Notes: generated by a model from the sequence alone, not told the origin. 64,000 nucleotides of DNA from Dallia pectoralis (GCA_029465975.1 CM055755.1:6271138-6335137); one strand, 5' to 3'. Shown: positions 44,625-55,860, counted from the first letter of the stretch. Numbers and translations are program-made.

Positions 44625-44925
44625 AAGTGTTAGCGTTGTCCTAGCTAATGTGTTATCATTGTTGAGGCTAAAGTGTTAGCATCGCCATAGCTAAAGTGTT
44701 AGCATCGCCATAGCTAAAGTGTTAGCATCGCCATAGCTAAAGTGTTAGCATCGCCATAGCTAAAGTGTTAGCATCGCCATAGCTAAAGTGTTAGCATTGT
44801 CAGAGCTAAAGTGTTAGCATCGCCATTGCTTAAGTGTTATTGTTGTCGTAGCTAAATTGTTACCTTCGCTGTGGCTAAAGTGTTACCATCGCTGTGGATT
44901 AAGTGTTAGCATCGCCGTAGCGGGT
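44625..44925. repeat. 23-bp minisatellite
   Basis: About twelve units of GCTAAAGTGTTAGCATCGCC plus ATA. The central five are identical and the outer ones are diverged. Confidence 0.95.
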
Positions 44926-45602
44926 TAAACAAAGGATATCCGCATGTGCATCTGTATGCATCCTCATGTGATTTGTGCCTCTCAACCAGCCACCCTGACA
45001 ATGCAGCACATCCCTCGTCGACGCTAATCAATGAGTGCGTCTTCGTTCGATCGTTATTCCACATGCGAGCGCGTTCATGCCTTCCAGATAGTCAGACAGG
45101 TAAAGCAGTGCTCTCTGGGTGTGTGTTGTCTGTCTGGCCGGGGCACGAGGGTGGGGGGAACGGGATAAAAGTTTGTATTAATGGTTACATCTTGTCTGTG
45201 GCTGCGCTCGTTCGTGTAAACACCACTCTGACATCAGATTGGTCCCTCACCTCACCTCTATCCTGTCCCACCGCAAACCACTTCAACCCTTACACCCCCC
45301 CCCCCACCAACACACACACATCCCATATACTCACAGACTTCAACCACTCTGGTGTTTCTGCAACCAAAGCCATTTCTGACGAGTCTCCCTGAGAGAACAC
45401 ATTAAACTTTAACAGGCAGGGAGGGAGGCATCAAAGCACTTTCGCCCTCACCACCCCACTAACACCCCCTCTAAGAGGGTCAGAGCTGGGGGGGGGTGAG
45501 GGGTGGACCGAGGGGAGAAGATTTGGGAGGAGCGGGACGTGAAGAAAACCGACTGTGAATCACTCTGTGTCACTGTGTAGGCGGACATCAAAACCCAGGG
45601 CG

Positions 45603-45735
45603 TCTGTGACTCATTCAGCGAAGCATGGCATCGCCAGCGACAGGCTCGCGGTTCAATTCCCACTGGGGACCGGTACGGAAAACATTTGCCGCCGGTACTT
45701 TAAGTTGCTCTGGATAAACATTACATGTTACGGAA
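45603..45735 (+). mobile_element. tRNA-derived SINE
   Basis: The head contains GTGACTCATTCAGCGAAGCA (A-box region) and CGCGGTTCAATTCCCACTGG (B box). GACCGGTACGGAAAACA and TTTAAGTTGCTCTGGATAAA follow, the expected body and tail of a widespread teleost SINE. Confidence 0.8.
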
Positions 45736-45832
45736 GATGTGGTACTAGTCTGAAGGTGTCATCTGGGTCAGACTCACTGTAACCGCTGGCTGGTTTGTTT
45801 TGGTTGTACCACTGGTGTCTCCGTTTCACTCT

Positions 45833-46372
45833 GGAAAGATTTAGAGAAATGTGAAGAATTAGAGAAATGTGAAGAATTAGAGAAATGTGAAGAATTAGAG
45901 AAATGTGAAGAATTAGAGAAATGTGAAGAATTAGAGAGATGTGAAGAATTAGAGAGATGTGAAGAATTAGAGAGATGTGAAGAATTAGAGAAATGTGAAG
46001 AATTAGAGAGATGTGAAGAATTAGAGAGATGTGAAGAATTAGAGAAATGTGAAGAATTAGAGAGATGTGAAGAATTAGAGAGATGTGAAGAATTAGAGAG
46101 ATGTGAAGAATTAGAGAAATGTGAAGAATTAGAGAGATGTGAAGAATTAGAGAGATGTGAAGAATTAGAGAGATGTGAAGAATTAGAGAGATGTGAAGAA
46201 TTAGAGAGATGTGAAGAATTAGAGAGATGTGAAGAATTAGAGAAATGTGAAGAATTAGAGAGATGTGAAGAATTAGAGAGATGTGAAGAATTAGAGAGAT
46301 GTGAAGAATTAGAGAAATGTGAAGAATTAGAGAGATGTGAAGAATTAGAGAGATGTGAAGAATTAGAGATGG
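45833..46372. repeat. 18-bp minisatellite
   Basis: About 30 units of GAAGAATTAGAGAGATGT, with GAGAAATGT and GAGAGATGT variants. The minus-strand 205-codon frame is repeat translation. Confidence 0.97.
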
Positions 46373-46459
46373 CGAGATGGAAAAAGGTCAAATGGAAAGT
46401 ATATTGTGTTATTCTTAATTATCTGTTATTTTCTAACAGTGTTGTTATAATTTATTTAT

Positions 46460-46535
46460 TTCGTTTATTTAATGTCCAATGCTTTGGCAATGTAAATGTA
46501 TGTTTCCCATTCCAATAAAGCCCTTTGAATTGAGA
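46460..46535 (+). mobile_element. LINE 3' tail
   Basis: Contains CCAATGCTTTGGCAATGTAA, then ATTCCAATAAAGCCCTTTGA and ATTGAGAGAGACAGAG. This is the typical fish LINE end (AATAAAGCCCTTTGAATTGA) passing into a GA-rich stretch. Confidence 0.7.
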
Positions 46536-46579
46536 GAGACAGAGATCGTCACAGACAGATCTGGCTACCCATAGAGGAC

Positions 46580-47000
46580 GGGTTGGGCTTACTTTTCCCA
46601 GACAGAGAGGTAGAGACAGAAAAACATGATTTTCTAAACTGCAATAACTATGCAGACGAGAATCTTTTTTTGCAAAACTTAAAAATAAAATATTTTTATA
46701 GAATAACACATGTAGAGAACATTTTTAATCATTTTAGGAGAAAACCCAAATTGTGCCGAAGTTGCGGCAACATATGTCATTTACGGCCACACCTGAAGGA
46801 AGAACCAACTAAACAAATCAGCATATTGTTGCTAACTAAGAGAAATATATGAATGAATGCCTGTCTCTGTACCCTTTCCACTACATATTTGAAACTATTG
46901 ATTTTTGCTTACTTTAATTTGACTTTCAATAAATCGTGAAGTTTGCTTCTGCATTGTAGGTAATAAGACATATCATGCCAGTAAAGCCATTTGAATTGAG
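46580..47000 (+). mobile_element. 5'-truncated LINE: ORF2 C-terminus and 3' tail
   Basis: An open frame to 46852 includes ETEKHDFLNCNNYADENLF, resembling the conserved C-terminal H-F-L-x-H-C-x-x-Y block of fish L1/Tx1-type LINE proteins, and CRSCGNICHLRP. It is followed by a 3' UTR with TTTCAATAAATCGTG and the tail CATGCCAGTAAAGCCATTTG then AATTGAG. A GA-rich stretch lies on both sides. The clade is inferred. Confidence 0.6.
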
Positions 47001-47251
47001 GGGACGAGAGATGTGAAAGAAAAAAGATAGATAAAGATGTAGGATGGATCAAGATGAAGAGTTGTGTGTAAAGAGGAAAAGATTAAAAGTTCAAAATAAA
47101 AGAAATGGACGGATGTAAATGTGAAGAGACGAGTAGCAGGCAATGGGGGAGGGGGGGGGGCAGAATGAGTGGAGATACACTTCTGTATAAATAGTGTGTT
47201 TTTGGTTTATGTTTATGTGTGTGTATTTATATATTGGCTAAATGTATTGGC

Positions 47252-47697
47252 CGTGAGGGGTGCGTAGTGAGGGGTGCGTAGTGAGGGGTGCGTAGTGAGG
47301 GGTGCGTAGTGAGGGGTGCGTAGTGAGGGGTGCGTAGTGAGGGGTGCGTAGTGAGGGGTGCATAGTGAGGGGTGCGTAGTGAGGGGTGCGTAGTGAGGGG
47401 TGCGTAGTGAGGGGTGCGTAGTGAGGGGTGCATAGTGAGGGGTGCGTAGTGAGGGGTGCGTAGTGAGGGGTGCGTAGTGAGGGGTGCGTAGTGAGGGGTG
47501 CATAGTGAGGGGTGCATAGTGAGGGGTGCGTAGTGAGGGGTGCGTAGTGAGGGGTGCGTAGTGAGGGGTGCGTAGTGAGGGGTGCGTAGTGAGGGGTGCA
47601 TAGTGAGGGGTGCGTAGTGAGGGGTGCGTAGTGAGGGGTGCGTAGTGAGGGGTGAGGAAGAGAGGGGTGCGTAGTGAGGGGTGAGGAAGAGAGGGGG
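47252..47697. repeat. 14-bp G-rich minisatellite
   Basis: About 31 units of GTGAGGGGTGCGTA, with occasional GTGCATA. The last units contain GTGAGGAAGAGAGG. Confidence 0.97.
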
Positions 47698-47802
47698 AGG
47701 GCTGAAGCAGTTATATAGTAATATAATCCCATATGAGCAGGACCGGAGGGCAGCTTAGTGTCAGCTGTTATTGAGTGCTTATCCCTCTAATGGCCTGCTA
47801 CA

Positions 47803-47842
47803 CACAGACACACAGACACACACACACACACACACACACACA
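47803..47842. repeat. (CA)n microsatellite
   Basis: CA run with two CAGACA interruptions at its left end. Confidence 0.9.
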
Positions 47843-48207
47843 ATAGGGCCCATTTTCACACCTACTAAGACAGTTTGACAGGTTTTCTCAGTCCAAACAA
47901 GCCACATCTCCTTGGTAACTGGCGTTGGCATTTCCGTTGGCATCTCCGTTGGCATCTCGGCGGTGTCATAACTACAGGTAACAATAGTACAGCCATGACT
48001 GTGTCATTAGGGTTACCATAGGAAAACCCTGTCTAAACACGTACTCAAATTACCTGTATACACCAACAGCTTTGACAACTAATAACGGTTTTTAATTCTT
48101 AAAAAAAGGATTAGTGAAAGTGGAGAGATAAGAGTGAGAGAGAATGGGCTGGAAAATGGGCAAAAGACCACGAAGATATGTGTAAACTGTACGAGTGAGA
48201 GACAAGG

Positions 48208-48305
48208 AAAACTTATGGGAAAGTGAAGGACTATGGGAAAGTGAAGGACTATGGGAAAGTGAAGGACTATGGGAAAGTGAAGGACTATGGGAATGTGAAG
48301 GACTG
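48208..48305. repeat. 18-bp minisatellite
   Basis: Five units of GGGAAAGTGAAGGACTAT; the last reads GGGAATGTGAAGGACTGA. Confidence 0.9.
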
Positions 48306-48559
48306 AAGTGTAGAAGAAATAAAAGAGAAGCGCTAGAACAAAGAGGAGAGAGAGAGAGAGAGAAGGAGGAGAGAGCGGGTTAAACCACAGCGATGTGTTC
48401 ATGCCAGCTCTGGCCTCATCAATAATGTTTTGACTTGGACTTGATCTCCAGGCCCTGAGGGCTTGAATCTATTGACTACCGGCGGGGCTAAACCCAGCTG
48501 ACCCAACTCTGGGACGGCCCAGACCTCTCATCTGACCCCGTGGTTGATGTGCTCCCATC

Positions 48560-48700
48560 TCACCGTCTCTCTACTCCACTTTCATCCCCCTCTCCCACTC
48601 TCCTCCCTCTCCCGTTCTCTCCGTCTCTCTACTCCTCTTCTCTCCCCTTTCCCCCTCTCCGTCCTCTCTCCCTCTCCCATTCTCTCTGTCTCTCTGCTCT
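48560..48700. repeat. CT-rich tract
   Basis: Pyrimidine-rich sequence with three related CTCTCCGTCTCTCTACTCC-like segments. Confidence 0.8.
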
Positions 48701-48896
48701 GCGGGGAAGGCTTTGCCCGCGCGCGTCCTCGACAATAAATAAATGTTTCGCTTTGTCTCGCCATTAATTATGCAGCTTTACTTTAAGTACTGCTATGGGG
48801 GTCCTTCTCCGCGGCCCCATCCCTCTACCTGCCCGTCTCGGATAAAAGAGGAGGAACGAGGAAAAAAAACTCAGTGCTGCCCCCATCACACTGACT

Positions 48897-48950
<54 letters not shown>
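48897..48950. repeat. (GA)n microsatellite
   Basis: About 25 perfect GA units. Confidence 0.95.
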
Positions 48951-48951
<1 letters not shown>

Positions 48952-49318
48952 TGAATAGAATGACCATTTGTTCATCGAGTTCAGGGACTTACTCGACAGT
49001 TAGCAGGTAATCTTGTTCTATTTAGACCCACGTATCGCCCCCCTCCTTTTGTCGTCTTTTTAAATCCCTTGTTTCACCCTGTGTGTTTGTTTCCATCAAG
49101 CCTTTGTGTCCTGGCATGTTCTGGAGTGGCTGTGAAATAACGACACGTCCGTGATAGCCTGTATGATATATGTATATATGGGTTTGATAATTGGACCACG
49201 AGGCCAGTGGACGAGCTGAACGCGGTCGGAGTCCAAGGGACAGACGGAGAACGTCTCAGGGTGTTGTCATAACAACACCCACCCTATTCCCATCAGCATC
49301 TCCATGGACGCAGTGAGA

Positions 49319-49370
49319 CTGTGTGTGTCTGTGTGTGTGTGTGCGTGTGCGTGTGCGTGTGCATGTGGGA
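49319..49370. repeat. (GT)n/(GTGTGC)n microsatellite
   Basis: GT run passing into GTGTGC hexamers. Confidence 0.85.
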
Positions 49371-49591
49371 GGAGACGGGGTCATTTACCAGCACAAGACA
49401 GGCCACGGATAGATGTCACATTGATGGACAGAACAGAGAAGAGGAGGAAGGGGGCGATGAAGGGCAAGGGGCTGACCTTATTGTAGAAGGGCAGAGCTTG
49501 GTGATTGCTTGAGTGACAGTAATCAGCTTATAACTGAAGCACACTCCCCTGCCCTGCACTCTGTCTAGGACCGAACTGCCATTACCACATG

Positions 49592-49621
49592 TTTGTGTGT
49601 GTGTGTTTGTGTGTGTGTGTT

Positions 49622-49654
<33 letters not shown>

Positions 49655-49660
49655 GTGGGG
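49592..49660. repeat. (GT)n microsatellite
   Basis: GT units with TTTG interruptions every 14-16 bases, then a pure run. Confidence 0.9.
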
Positions 49661-49782
49661 GTGTTGCATGAATTTTCAGTATCTAACTGTCAGTCATGGA
49701 GACATTGAGAGACACTGATACTAATATCTCACTGACACATCTGCGGCCCACTGTCTTGAACTCTTACCATGCTCTGACTGCG

Positions 49783-49792
49783 AGTGTGTGTT

Positions 49793-49824
<32 letters not shown>

Positions 49825-49846
49825 TGAGAGAGAGAGAGAGAGAGGG
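49783..49846. repeat. GT then (GA)n microsatellite
   Basis: A short GT run directly followed by GA at 49803-49845. The SINE-like element begins immediately after. Confidence 0.9.
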
Positions 49847-49847
49847 T

Positions 49848-50090
49848 TGAGTCGGTTTTCTATCAATCGGAAGGTTGGTGGTTCGATCCCCGGTTCCTCC
49901 TGGGAAATTGTCGAGGTGTCCATGAGCAAGACACCTAACCTCAAGACACCGAGCCTGCAGTTGCCTTGCATGGTAGACGCGGTCGTCAGTGTATGAATGA
50001 GTGAATGAATGGGTGAATGTGACGCAGGATCTGTAATGCGATTTGGATAAAAGCGCTATATAAAAGCGCAGCATTTACCAGCATTTAGAG
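49848..50090 (+). mobile_element. Short interspersed element (tRNA-like B box, fish type)
   Basis: Contains GGTGGTTCGATCCCCGGTTC (B-box-like), GAGGTGTCCATGAGCAAGAC, ACCTAACC, CTTGCATGGTAGACGCGGTC, GAATGAGTGAATGAATGGGT, and the tail TTTGGATAAAAGCGCTATAT then AAAAGCGCAGCATTTACC. This is a widespread teleost non-autonomous element; a second copy lies in reverse at 31017-31165. Confidence 0.75.
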
Positions 50091-50139
50091 AGGGAGAAGG
50101 AGAGCGTATGCTTAAAAAGTCACATCAATTTAAACCTCC

Positions 50140-50240
50140 CACTTTGGTATTACTCCCTCTGTCTCCCCCCCTCTGGGTCTTCCCTCTCTGTCTCCTCCCC
50201 TCTGTCTCCCCCTCTGGGTCTTCCCTCTCTGTGTCTTACA
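50140..50240. repeat. CT-rich tandem segment
   Basis: Repeated CCCCTCTGGGTCTTCCCTC and CTCTGTCTCC segments, about three copies. Confidence 0.8.
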
Positions 50241-50399
50241 TGAGGCTCATGCCACGGGTCAACCCGTTAAACAGGATAGGTCAGAGGTCATTAGTATCTG
50301 GTAAGAGACCTTCCCATTGTGGTAGCAATACTTGAATACACACACACACAATGAGTCAGTGTTCTGCCAGCTCCGCTTGTAATCCTTCAGACAAATCAC

Positions 50400-50525
50400 C
50401 ACATCCCCTCCTCTCTCTCCTCCCTCCACCCACTCCCTCTTCCGTCCTCCCTCCTTCATCGCCTTTACTCCCTCCCTCTCTCCACCTTCTCTCCCTCCCT
50501 CCCTCTCCTTCCCATTTTCCCTCCA
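50400..50525. repeat. CCCT-rich low-complexity tract
   Basis: Pyrimidine-rich, mostly CTCC and CCCT. Confidence 0.8.
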
Positions 50526-50667
50526 ACTGCAATTGGATTTGGATAAATAAGGCTTTTCCTTTTGTCTGCTATTCTTCCTGAATTTGGCTAAAGCAGGATT
50601 TGCCTGGGGAGATTACGCTCACACTCAGCAGCAGAGAGAAATCCTATTTGAGGAATAACATCTTCAG

Positions 50668-51850
50668 CCGCTTCCCTTCCTGCTTCTTCCCTCCTCCCCT
50701 CCTACCTTCTTCTTTCCCTCCTTCTCTCCTCCCCTCCTTCTCTCCTCCCCTCCTCACATTCCTCCCCTCCTCCCCTCCTCCCGTCCTCCCCTCTTCCCCA
50801 CCTCCTCTCCTTCTCTCCTTCTCTCCTCCTCTCCTTCCCTCCTCTCTCCTCCCCTCCTCCCCTCCTCCCCTCCTCCTCTCCTTCCATCCTTCCCTCCTCC
50901 CCTCCTTCTCTCCTCTCCTCCTCCCATTCCTCCCCTCCTCCCCTCTTCCCTTCTTCCCCTCTTCCCGTCTTCCCCACCTCCTCTCCTTCTCTCCTTCTCT
51001 CCTCCTCTCCTCCTCTCCTTCCCTCCTTCCCTCCTCTCTCCTCCCCTCCTCCCCTCCTTCTCTCCTCCCCCTCCTCACATTCCTCCCCTCCTCCCCTCTT
51101 CCCCTCCTCCCGTCCTCCCCTCTTCCCCACCTCCTCTCCTTCTCTCCTTCTCTCCTCCTCTCCTTCCCTCCTCTCTTCCTCCCCTCCTCCTCTCCTTCCA
51201 TCCTTCCCTCCTCCCCTCCTTCTCTCCTCTCCTCCTCCCATTCCTCCCCTCCTCCCCTCTTCCCTTCTTCCCCTCTTCCCGTCTTCCCCACCTCCTCTCC
51301 TTCTCTCCTTCTCTCCTCCTCTCCTCCTCTCCTTCCCTCCTTCCCTCCTCTCTCCTCCCCTCCTCCCCTCCTCCCCTCTTCCCCACCTCCTCTCCTTCTC
51401 TCCTTCTCTCCTTCTCTCCTCCCCTCCTTCTCTCCTTCCCTCTTCCCCTCCTCCTCTCCTTCTCTCCTTCCCTCCTCCCCTCCTTCTCTCCTCCTCTCCT
51501 CCCCTCCTCCCCTCTTCCCCACCTCCTCTCCTCCACACCTTCTCTCTTCCCCTCCTCCTCTCCTCCTCACCTCCCCTCTTCCCCACCTTCTCTCCTTCTC
51601 TCCTTCCCTCTTCCCCCCCTCCTCACCTTCTCTCCTCCCCTCTTCCCCTCTTCCCCTCTTCCCCTCTTCCCCTCTTCCCCTCTTCCCCTCTTCCCCTCTT
51701 CCCCTCTTCCCCTCTTCCCCTCTTCCCCTCTTCCCCTCTTCCCCTCTTCCCCTCTTCCCCTCTTCCCTCTTCCCCTCTTCCCTCTCCTCCCCCTCCTCCC
51801 CTCCTCCCCTCCTCCCCTCTTCCCCTCCTTCTCTCCGTCCATCCCCTCCG
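50668..51850. repeat. 1.2-kb polypyrimidine array
   Basis: C and T almost throughout, built from CTCCCCTCCT-type units, with a larger-scale duplication (the CTCACATTCCTCCCC and CTCCCATTCCTCCCC blocks recur at about 50.75, 50.93, 51.07 and 51.24 kb). A perfect (TTCCCCTC)n 8-bp array lies at about 51640-51770. Long frames on both strands (462 and 308 codons) are artefacts. Confidence 0.97.
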
Positions 51851-52612
51851 ACCCTGACTCCACTTCACTCCTCTCTCGTGTTGTTGGGACATAACCAGGT
51901 GTCAGGACACTTACTCCTTCCTCCTTTTCTCTCAGCCACCACGCCCCTCGATTCACTTCAATCTAATTTAAGGCCTGCGTTGTCATGAGAACCCTGTTTT
52001 AATTGCCCAAACAGGTGGACAATACATGGGGTAATGAATAATGTACTGAACACCAAAGTAAAACCACAATTTAACAAAGAAGAAAAAACTCATTTTGAAT
52101 ACTATATTATCTTTTGCAGGCGTTGTGACCACCTGCATATAGTTATGTGTATAATAGTTATGTGTATACGATGGGAACATAAATAAACACCTACATTCTG
52201 ATGTTTACTTATGTATACTTATGAATCTTTACGCACATTTGTTTACATTCTTGTTATATGGACAAAAAGGACGAAGAAGTGCTTTATCTTCGCTCATCTA
52301 TCTTAGATTGGTTGCTTGCCGTGCTGTTTGTTCCAGTGTTCATAGGAACGATTCAATTCCCTAGTTCGTAAAACTGTAAGTTGGTTCTTTTCTGATGCGT
52401 TGTTTGCTTCCTTATTTACGTATTTTGTACGGTTTTGTACTATGGTTCTATGGTTAGGCACCCTGAGAGAACTTATCAATGTTATTCCTGCCAAAGTGTA
52501 GAAAAGTAATGGACCAAAGCGGGTACCTGACGGACATCGCATTGGACAGCTCCGTCATTGGACAAGATTCTGTAGACTTAAAATCTCATGGGATGGCAGA
52601 TGTTGCACCGGC

Positions 52613-52762
52613 TGGACGCAGTTGTATGAAACTGGGTTCGTGTGAACGTTTCAGCCGTTCTCTGGACGCGGTTGTATGAAACTGGGTTCGTGTGAACGTT
52701 TCAGCCGTTCTCTGGACGCGGTTGTATGAAACTGGGTTCGTGTGAACGTTTCAGCCGTTCTC
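52613..52762. repeat. 50-bp tandem repeat, three copies
   Basis: Three nearly identical units containing TGGACGCGGTTGTATGAAAC and TGGGTTCGTGTGAACGTTTC then AGCCGTTCTC. The first has one substitution. Confidence 0.95.
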
Positions 52763-53107
52763 TGAGCTGAGCATAAAGACATGGGGCAGACATCAGGGGA
52801 CCGGAAACTAATAATGACAGAATAAGTAGAGATAGAAATGGAGAATGAAAGAAGAGAGGGGTGAAAAGAATGAAAGAGAACAAGAAAAAGAAATGAGCAG
52901 ATGGAGTGGTGAGAAAGAGAGGATAAGGAGAGAATGTAAATGGAGAGGATGAAATGAAGAAGGAAATAAATCGAGAGAGTGGGAGAGGAGAAAGAATCCA
53001 GGAGGGGGGGGCTAGAGGATGGAGTGAAGGCGTGTAAGGAGAGTCTAAAGAGAATATAAGATAAGGTGATGAGTGTGTCCTGGTGTATATGTGTATTACT
53101 GTGTATG

Positions 53108-53180
53108 AAGTGTGTGTGTGCGTGTGTGTGTGTGTGCGTGTGCGTGTGTGTGTGCGTGTGCGTGTGTGTGTGTGTGTAGT
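53108..53180. repeat. (GT)n/(GTGTGC)n microsatellite
   Basis: GT run with regular GC interruptions. Confidence 0.9.
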
Positions 53181-53317
53181 GCAGTAGGCTGGGTGAATAA
53201 TTGAAGGGTCTGGCCAGCTGAAGGTCTTTAACCCTGAACCCCAGACAAGACACCAATCAATAATTCAACAGAAAAACCATGATACTCGCCCTGACACAAA
53301 TGCATACAAACAATGGT

Positions 53318-53349
53318 GCACACACAAACACACGCACACACACACACGT

Positions 53350-53382
<33 letters not shown>

Positions 53383-53385
53383 TAT
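53318..53385. repeat. (CA)n microsatellite
   Basis: CA run with CACGCA and CGTACA interruptions. Confidence 0.9.
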
Positions 53386-53534
53386 ATCAGACAAACAAAC
53401 GTCATCATTAACACACATGCAGCAGCCATACTCACGTGGACTTGCTAGAGGCTGTCATAGACTAACAAATGGAGTGTGTTTTCCTGCTGGCTGAGGGGAT
53501 TCATGGTGATGTTCTGAGAAAGAAAATGTTGTGT

Positions 53535-54830
53535 GGGTGTTCAGATAATTACTGGTTCTGTGGTTGCTCAGATAATTACAGGTTCTGTGGTTGTTCGGAT
53601 AATTACAGGTTCTGTGGTTGTCCAGATAATTACAGGTTATGTGGTTGTTCAGATAATTACAGGTTCTGTGGGTGTTCAGATAATTACAGGTTCTGTGGGT
53701 GTTCAGATAATTACAGGTTCTGTGGTTGTTCAGATAATTACAGGTTCTGTGGGTGTTCAGATAATTACAGGTTCTGTGGGTGTTCAGATAATTACAGGTT
53801 CTATGGGTGTTCAGATAATTACAGGTTCTGTGGGTGTTCAGATAATTACAGGTTCTGTGGTTGCTCAGATAATTACAGGTTCTGTGGTTGCTCAGATAAT
53901 ACAGGTTCTGTGGTTGCTCAGATAATTACAGGTTCTGTGGTTGCTCAGATAATTACAGGTTCTGTGGTTGCTCAGATAATTACAGGTTCTGTGGGTGCTC
54001 AGATAATTACAGGTTCTGTGGTTGTTCAGATAATTACAGGTTCTGTGGTTGTTCAGATAATTACAGGTTCTGTGGGTGTTCAGATAATTACAGGTTATGT
54101 GGGTGTTCATATAATTACAGGTTCTGTGGGTGTTCAGATAATTACAGGTTCTGTGGTTGTTCAGATAATTACAGGTTCTGTGGGTGTTCAGATAATTACA
54201 GGTTCTGTGGTTGTTCAGATAATTACAGGTTATGTGGGTGTTCATATAATTACAGGTTCTGTGGTTGTTCAGATAATTACAGGTTCTGTGGGTGTTCAGA
54301 TAATTACAGGTTCTGTGGGTGTTCAGATAATTACAGGTTCTGTGGGTGTTCAGATAATTACAGGTTCTATGGGTGTTCAGATAATTACAGGTTCTGTGGG
54401 TGTTCAGATAATTACAGGTTCTGTGGTTGCTCAGATAATTACAGGTTCGTTCAGATAATTACAGGTTCTGTGGGTGTTCAGATAATTACAGGTTCTGTGG
54501 TTGTTCAGATAATTACAGGTTCTGTGGTTGTTCAGATAATTACAGGTTCTGTGGTTGTTCAGATAATTACAGGTTCTGTGGTTGTTCAGATAATTACAGG
54601 TTCTGTGGTTGTTCAGATAATTACAGGTTCTGTGGTTGTTCACATAATTACAGGTTCTGTGGTTGTTCAGATAATTACAGGTTCTGTGGTTGTTCAGATA
54701 ATTACAGGTTCGGTGGTTGTTCAGATAATTACAGGTTCTGTGGTTGTTCAGATAATTACAGGTTCTGTGGTTGTTCACATAATTACAGGTTCTGTGGTTG
54801 TTCAGATAATTACAGGTTCTGTGGTAGGTA
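53535..54830. repeat. 27-bp minisatellite
   Basis: About 48 units of TGTTCAGATAATTACAGGTT plus CTGTGGT or CTGTGGG, with rare TGCTCAG, CATATAAT and CTATGGG variants. One unit near 53895 lacks two bases and one near 54445 is shortened, shifting the reading frame. Confidence 0.97.
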
Positions 54831-54831
54831 A

Positions 54832-55010
54832 CAAAACACCATCACCTAGGCCCTAAAACACCATCACCTAGGCCCTAAAACACCACCACCTAGGCCCTAA
54901 AACACCACCACCTAGGCCCTAAAACACCACCACCTAGGCCCTAAAACACCACCACCTAGGCCCTAAAACACCACCACCTAGGCCCTAAAACACCACCACC
55001 TAGGCCCGAT
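54832..55010. repeat. 22-bp minisatellite
   Basis: About eight units of CCTAGGCCCTAAAACACCAC plus CA. It abuts the preceding 27-bp array almost directly. Confidence 0.95.
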
Positions 55011-55104
55011 ACCCAGTCATTTACACCATAAAATGCCATCACTTACACACCAATGCACCATCAACTCCATCTACATCTCAATCAATCATCAACCCCTGTC
55101 TTTA

Positions 55105-55230
55105 TCTTCTCTGTCTCACTCCCACTCTCTCTCTTCTCTCACTTTCTCTTCTCTCTCACTCTCTCCTCTCTCTCTCTCTCTCTCACTCTTCTATCTCTCA
55201 TCCTCTCTCTTTCATTCTTTTTGTTAGTCA
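55105..55230. repeat. CT-rich tract
   Basis: CT repeats with CACT and TTCT interruptions. Confidence 0.85.
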
Positions 55231-55321
55231 CATTCGCTCTCTCAGTCTGAGCCACCAGCTGCGGTAATGTGGAGGGACCTGCCAGCTCACTTAATGCAGC
55301 TAATGTTTGCAAGCGCCGGAG

Positions 55322-55540
55322 GACACACACAAGCCTGACACACACACACAGACACACACACACATCCAGCTCTAACACACACAGGCCTGACACACACACA
55401 CACACACACAGACACATACACATCCAGCTCTGACACACACAAGGCCTGACACACAAAGACACACACAGACACACATCCAGCTCTGACACACACAGGCCTG
55501 ACACACACACACACACACACATCCAGCTCTGACACACACA
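55322..55540. repeat. CA-rich minisatellite
   Basis: Four units in which CACACACA runs alternate with CATCCAGCTCTGACACACAC and AGGCCTGAC. Confidence 0.95.
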
Positions 55541-55767
55541 GCATGCTCCTCAATCCCTCGCTGTCACAGCTCTGTCACATTCCCTCTATCCCTTCCTCCC
55601 CCTTTCTCCCTTCCTCCCCCTCTCCCCTTCGCTACCCCTCTCCCTCCGTCACTCCCACTAACTCACATCTTTTTTTGGGTTGCAGTCAGTCTTTCTAAGT
55701 CATTGTCAGGATAGAATATGCAGCGTCTCTCTGTTATATTCGGGATGCTATGAGATACATTCCTCCC

Positions 55768-55860
55768 ACTCTCCTCTGTGAGATCCTCCCACTCTCCTCT
55801 GTGTGTGAGATCCTCCCACTCTCCTCTGTGTGTGAGATCCTCCCATTCTCCTCTGTGTTC
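55768..55860. repeat. 27-bp tandem repeat
   Basis: Four copies of GAGATCCTCCCACTCTCCTC then TGTGTGT; the first copies lack two bases. Confidence 0.9.

Noticed and set aside
45774..46391. 205-codon minus-strand frame of HLSNSS repeats
   Set aside because: 18-bp array; a multiple-of-three unit without a stop keeps the frame open.
49259..49280. Short palindrome GGGTGTTGT-CATA-ACAACACCC
   Set aside because: Nine-base arms are within what chance and local composition can give; not listed as a feature.
50600..51988. 462-codon open frame (+) and 308/294-codon frames (-), Ser/Pro/Leu- or Arg/Glu/Gly-rich
   Set aside because: They lie exactly on the polypyrimidine array; stop codons are simply rare in C/T-only sequence. 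No start context, splice signals or domain.
53469..54458. 329-codon frame with GCSDNYRFC repeats
   Set aside because: 27-bp minisatellite; the frame changes inside the array at length variants and all three forward frames are open in places, so there is no sign of coding constraint.
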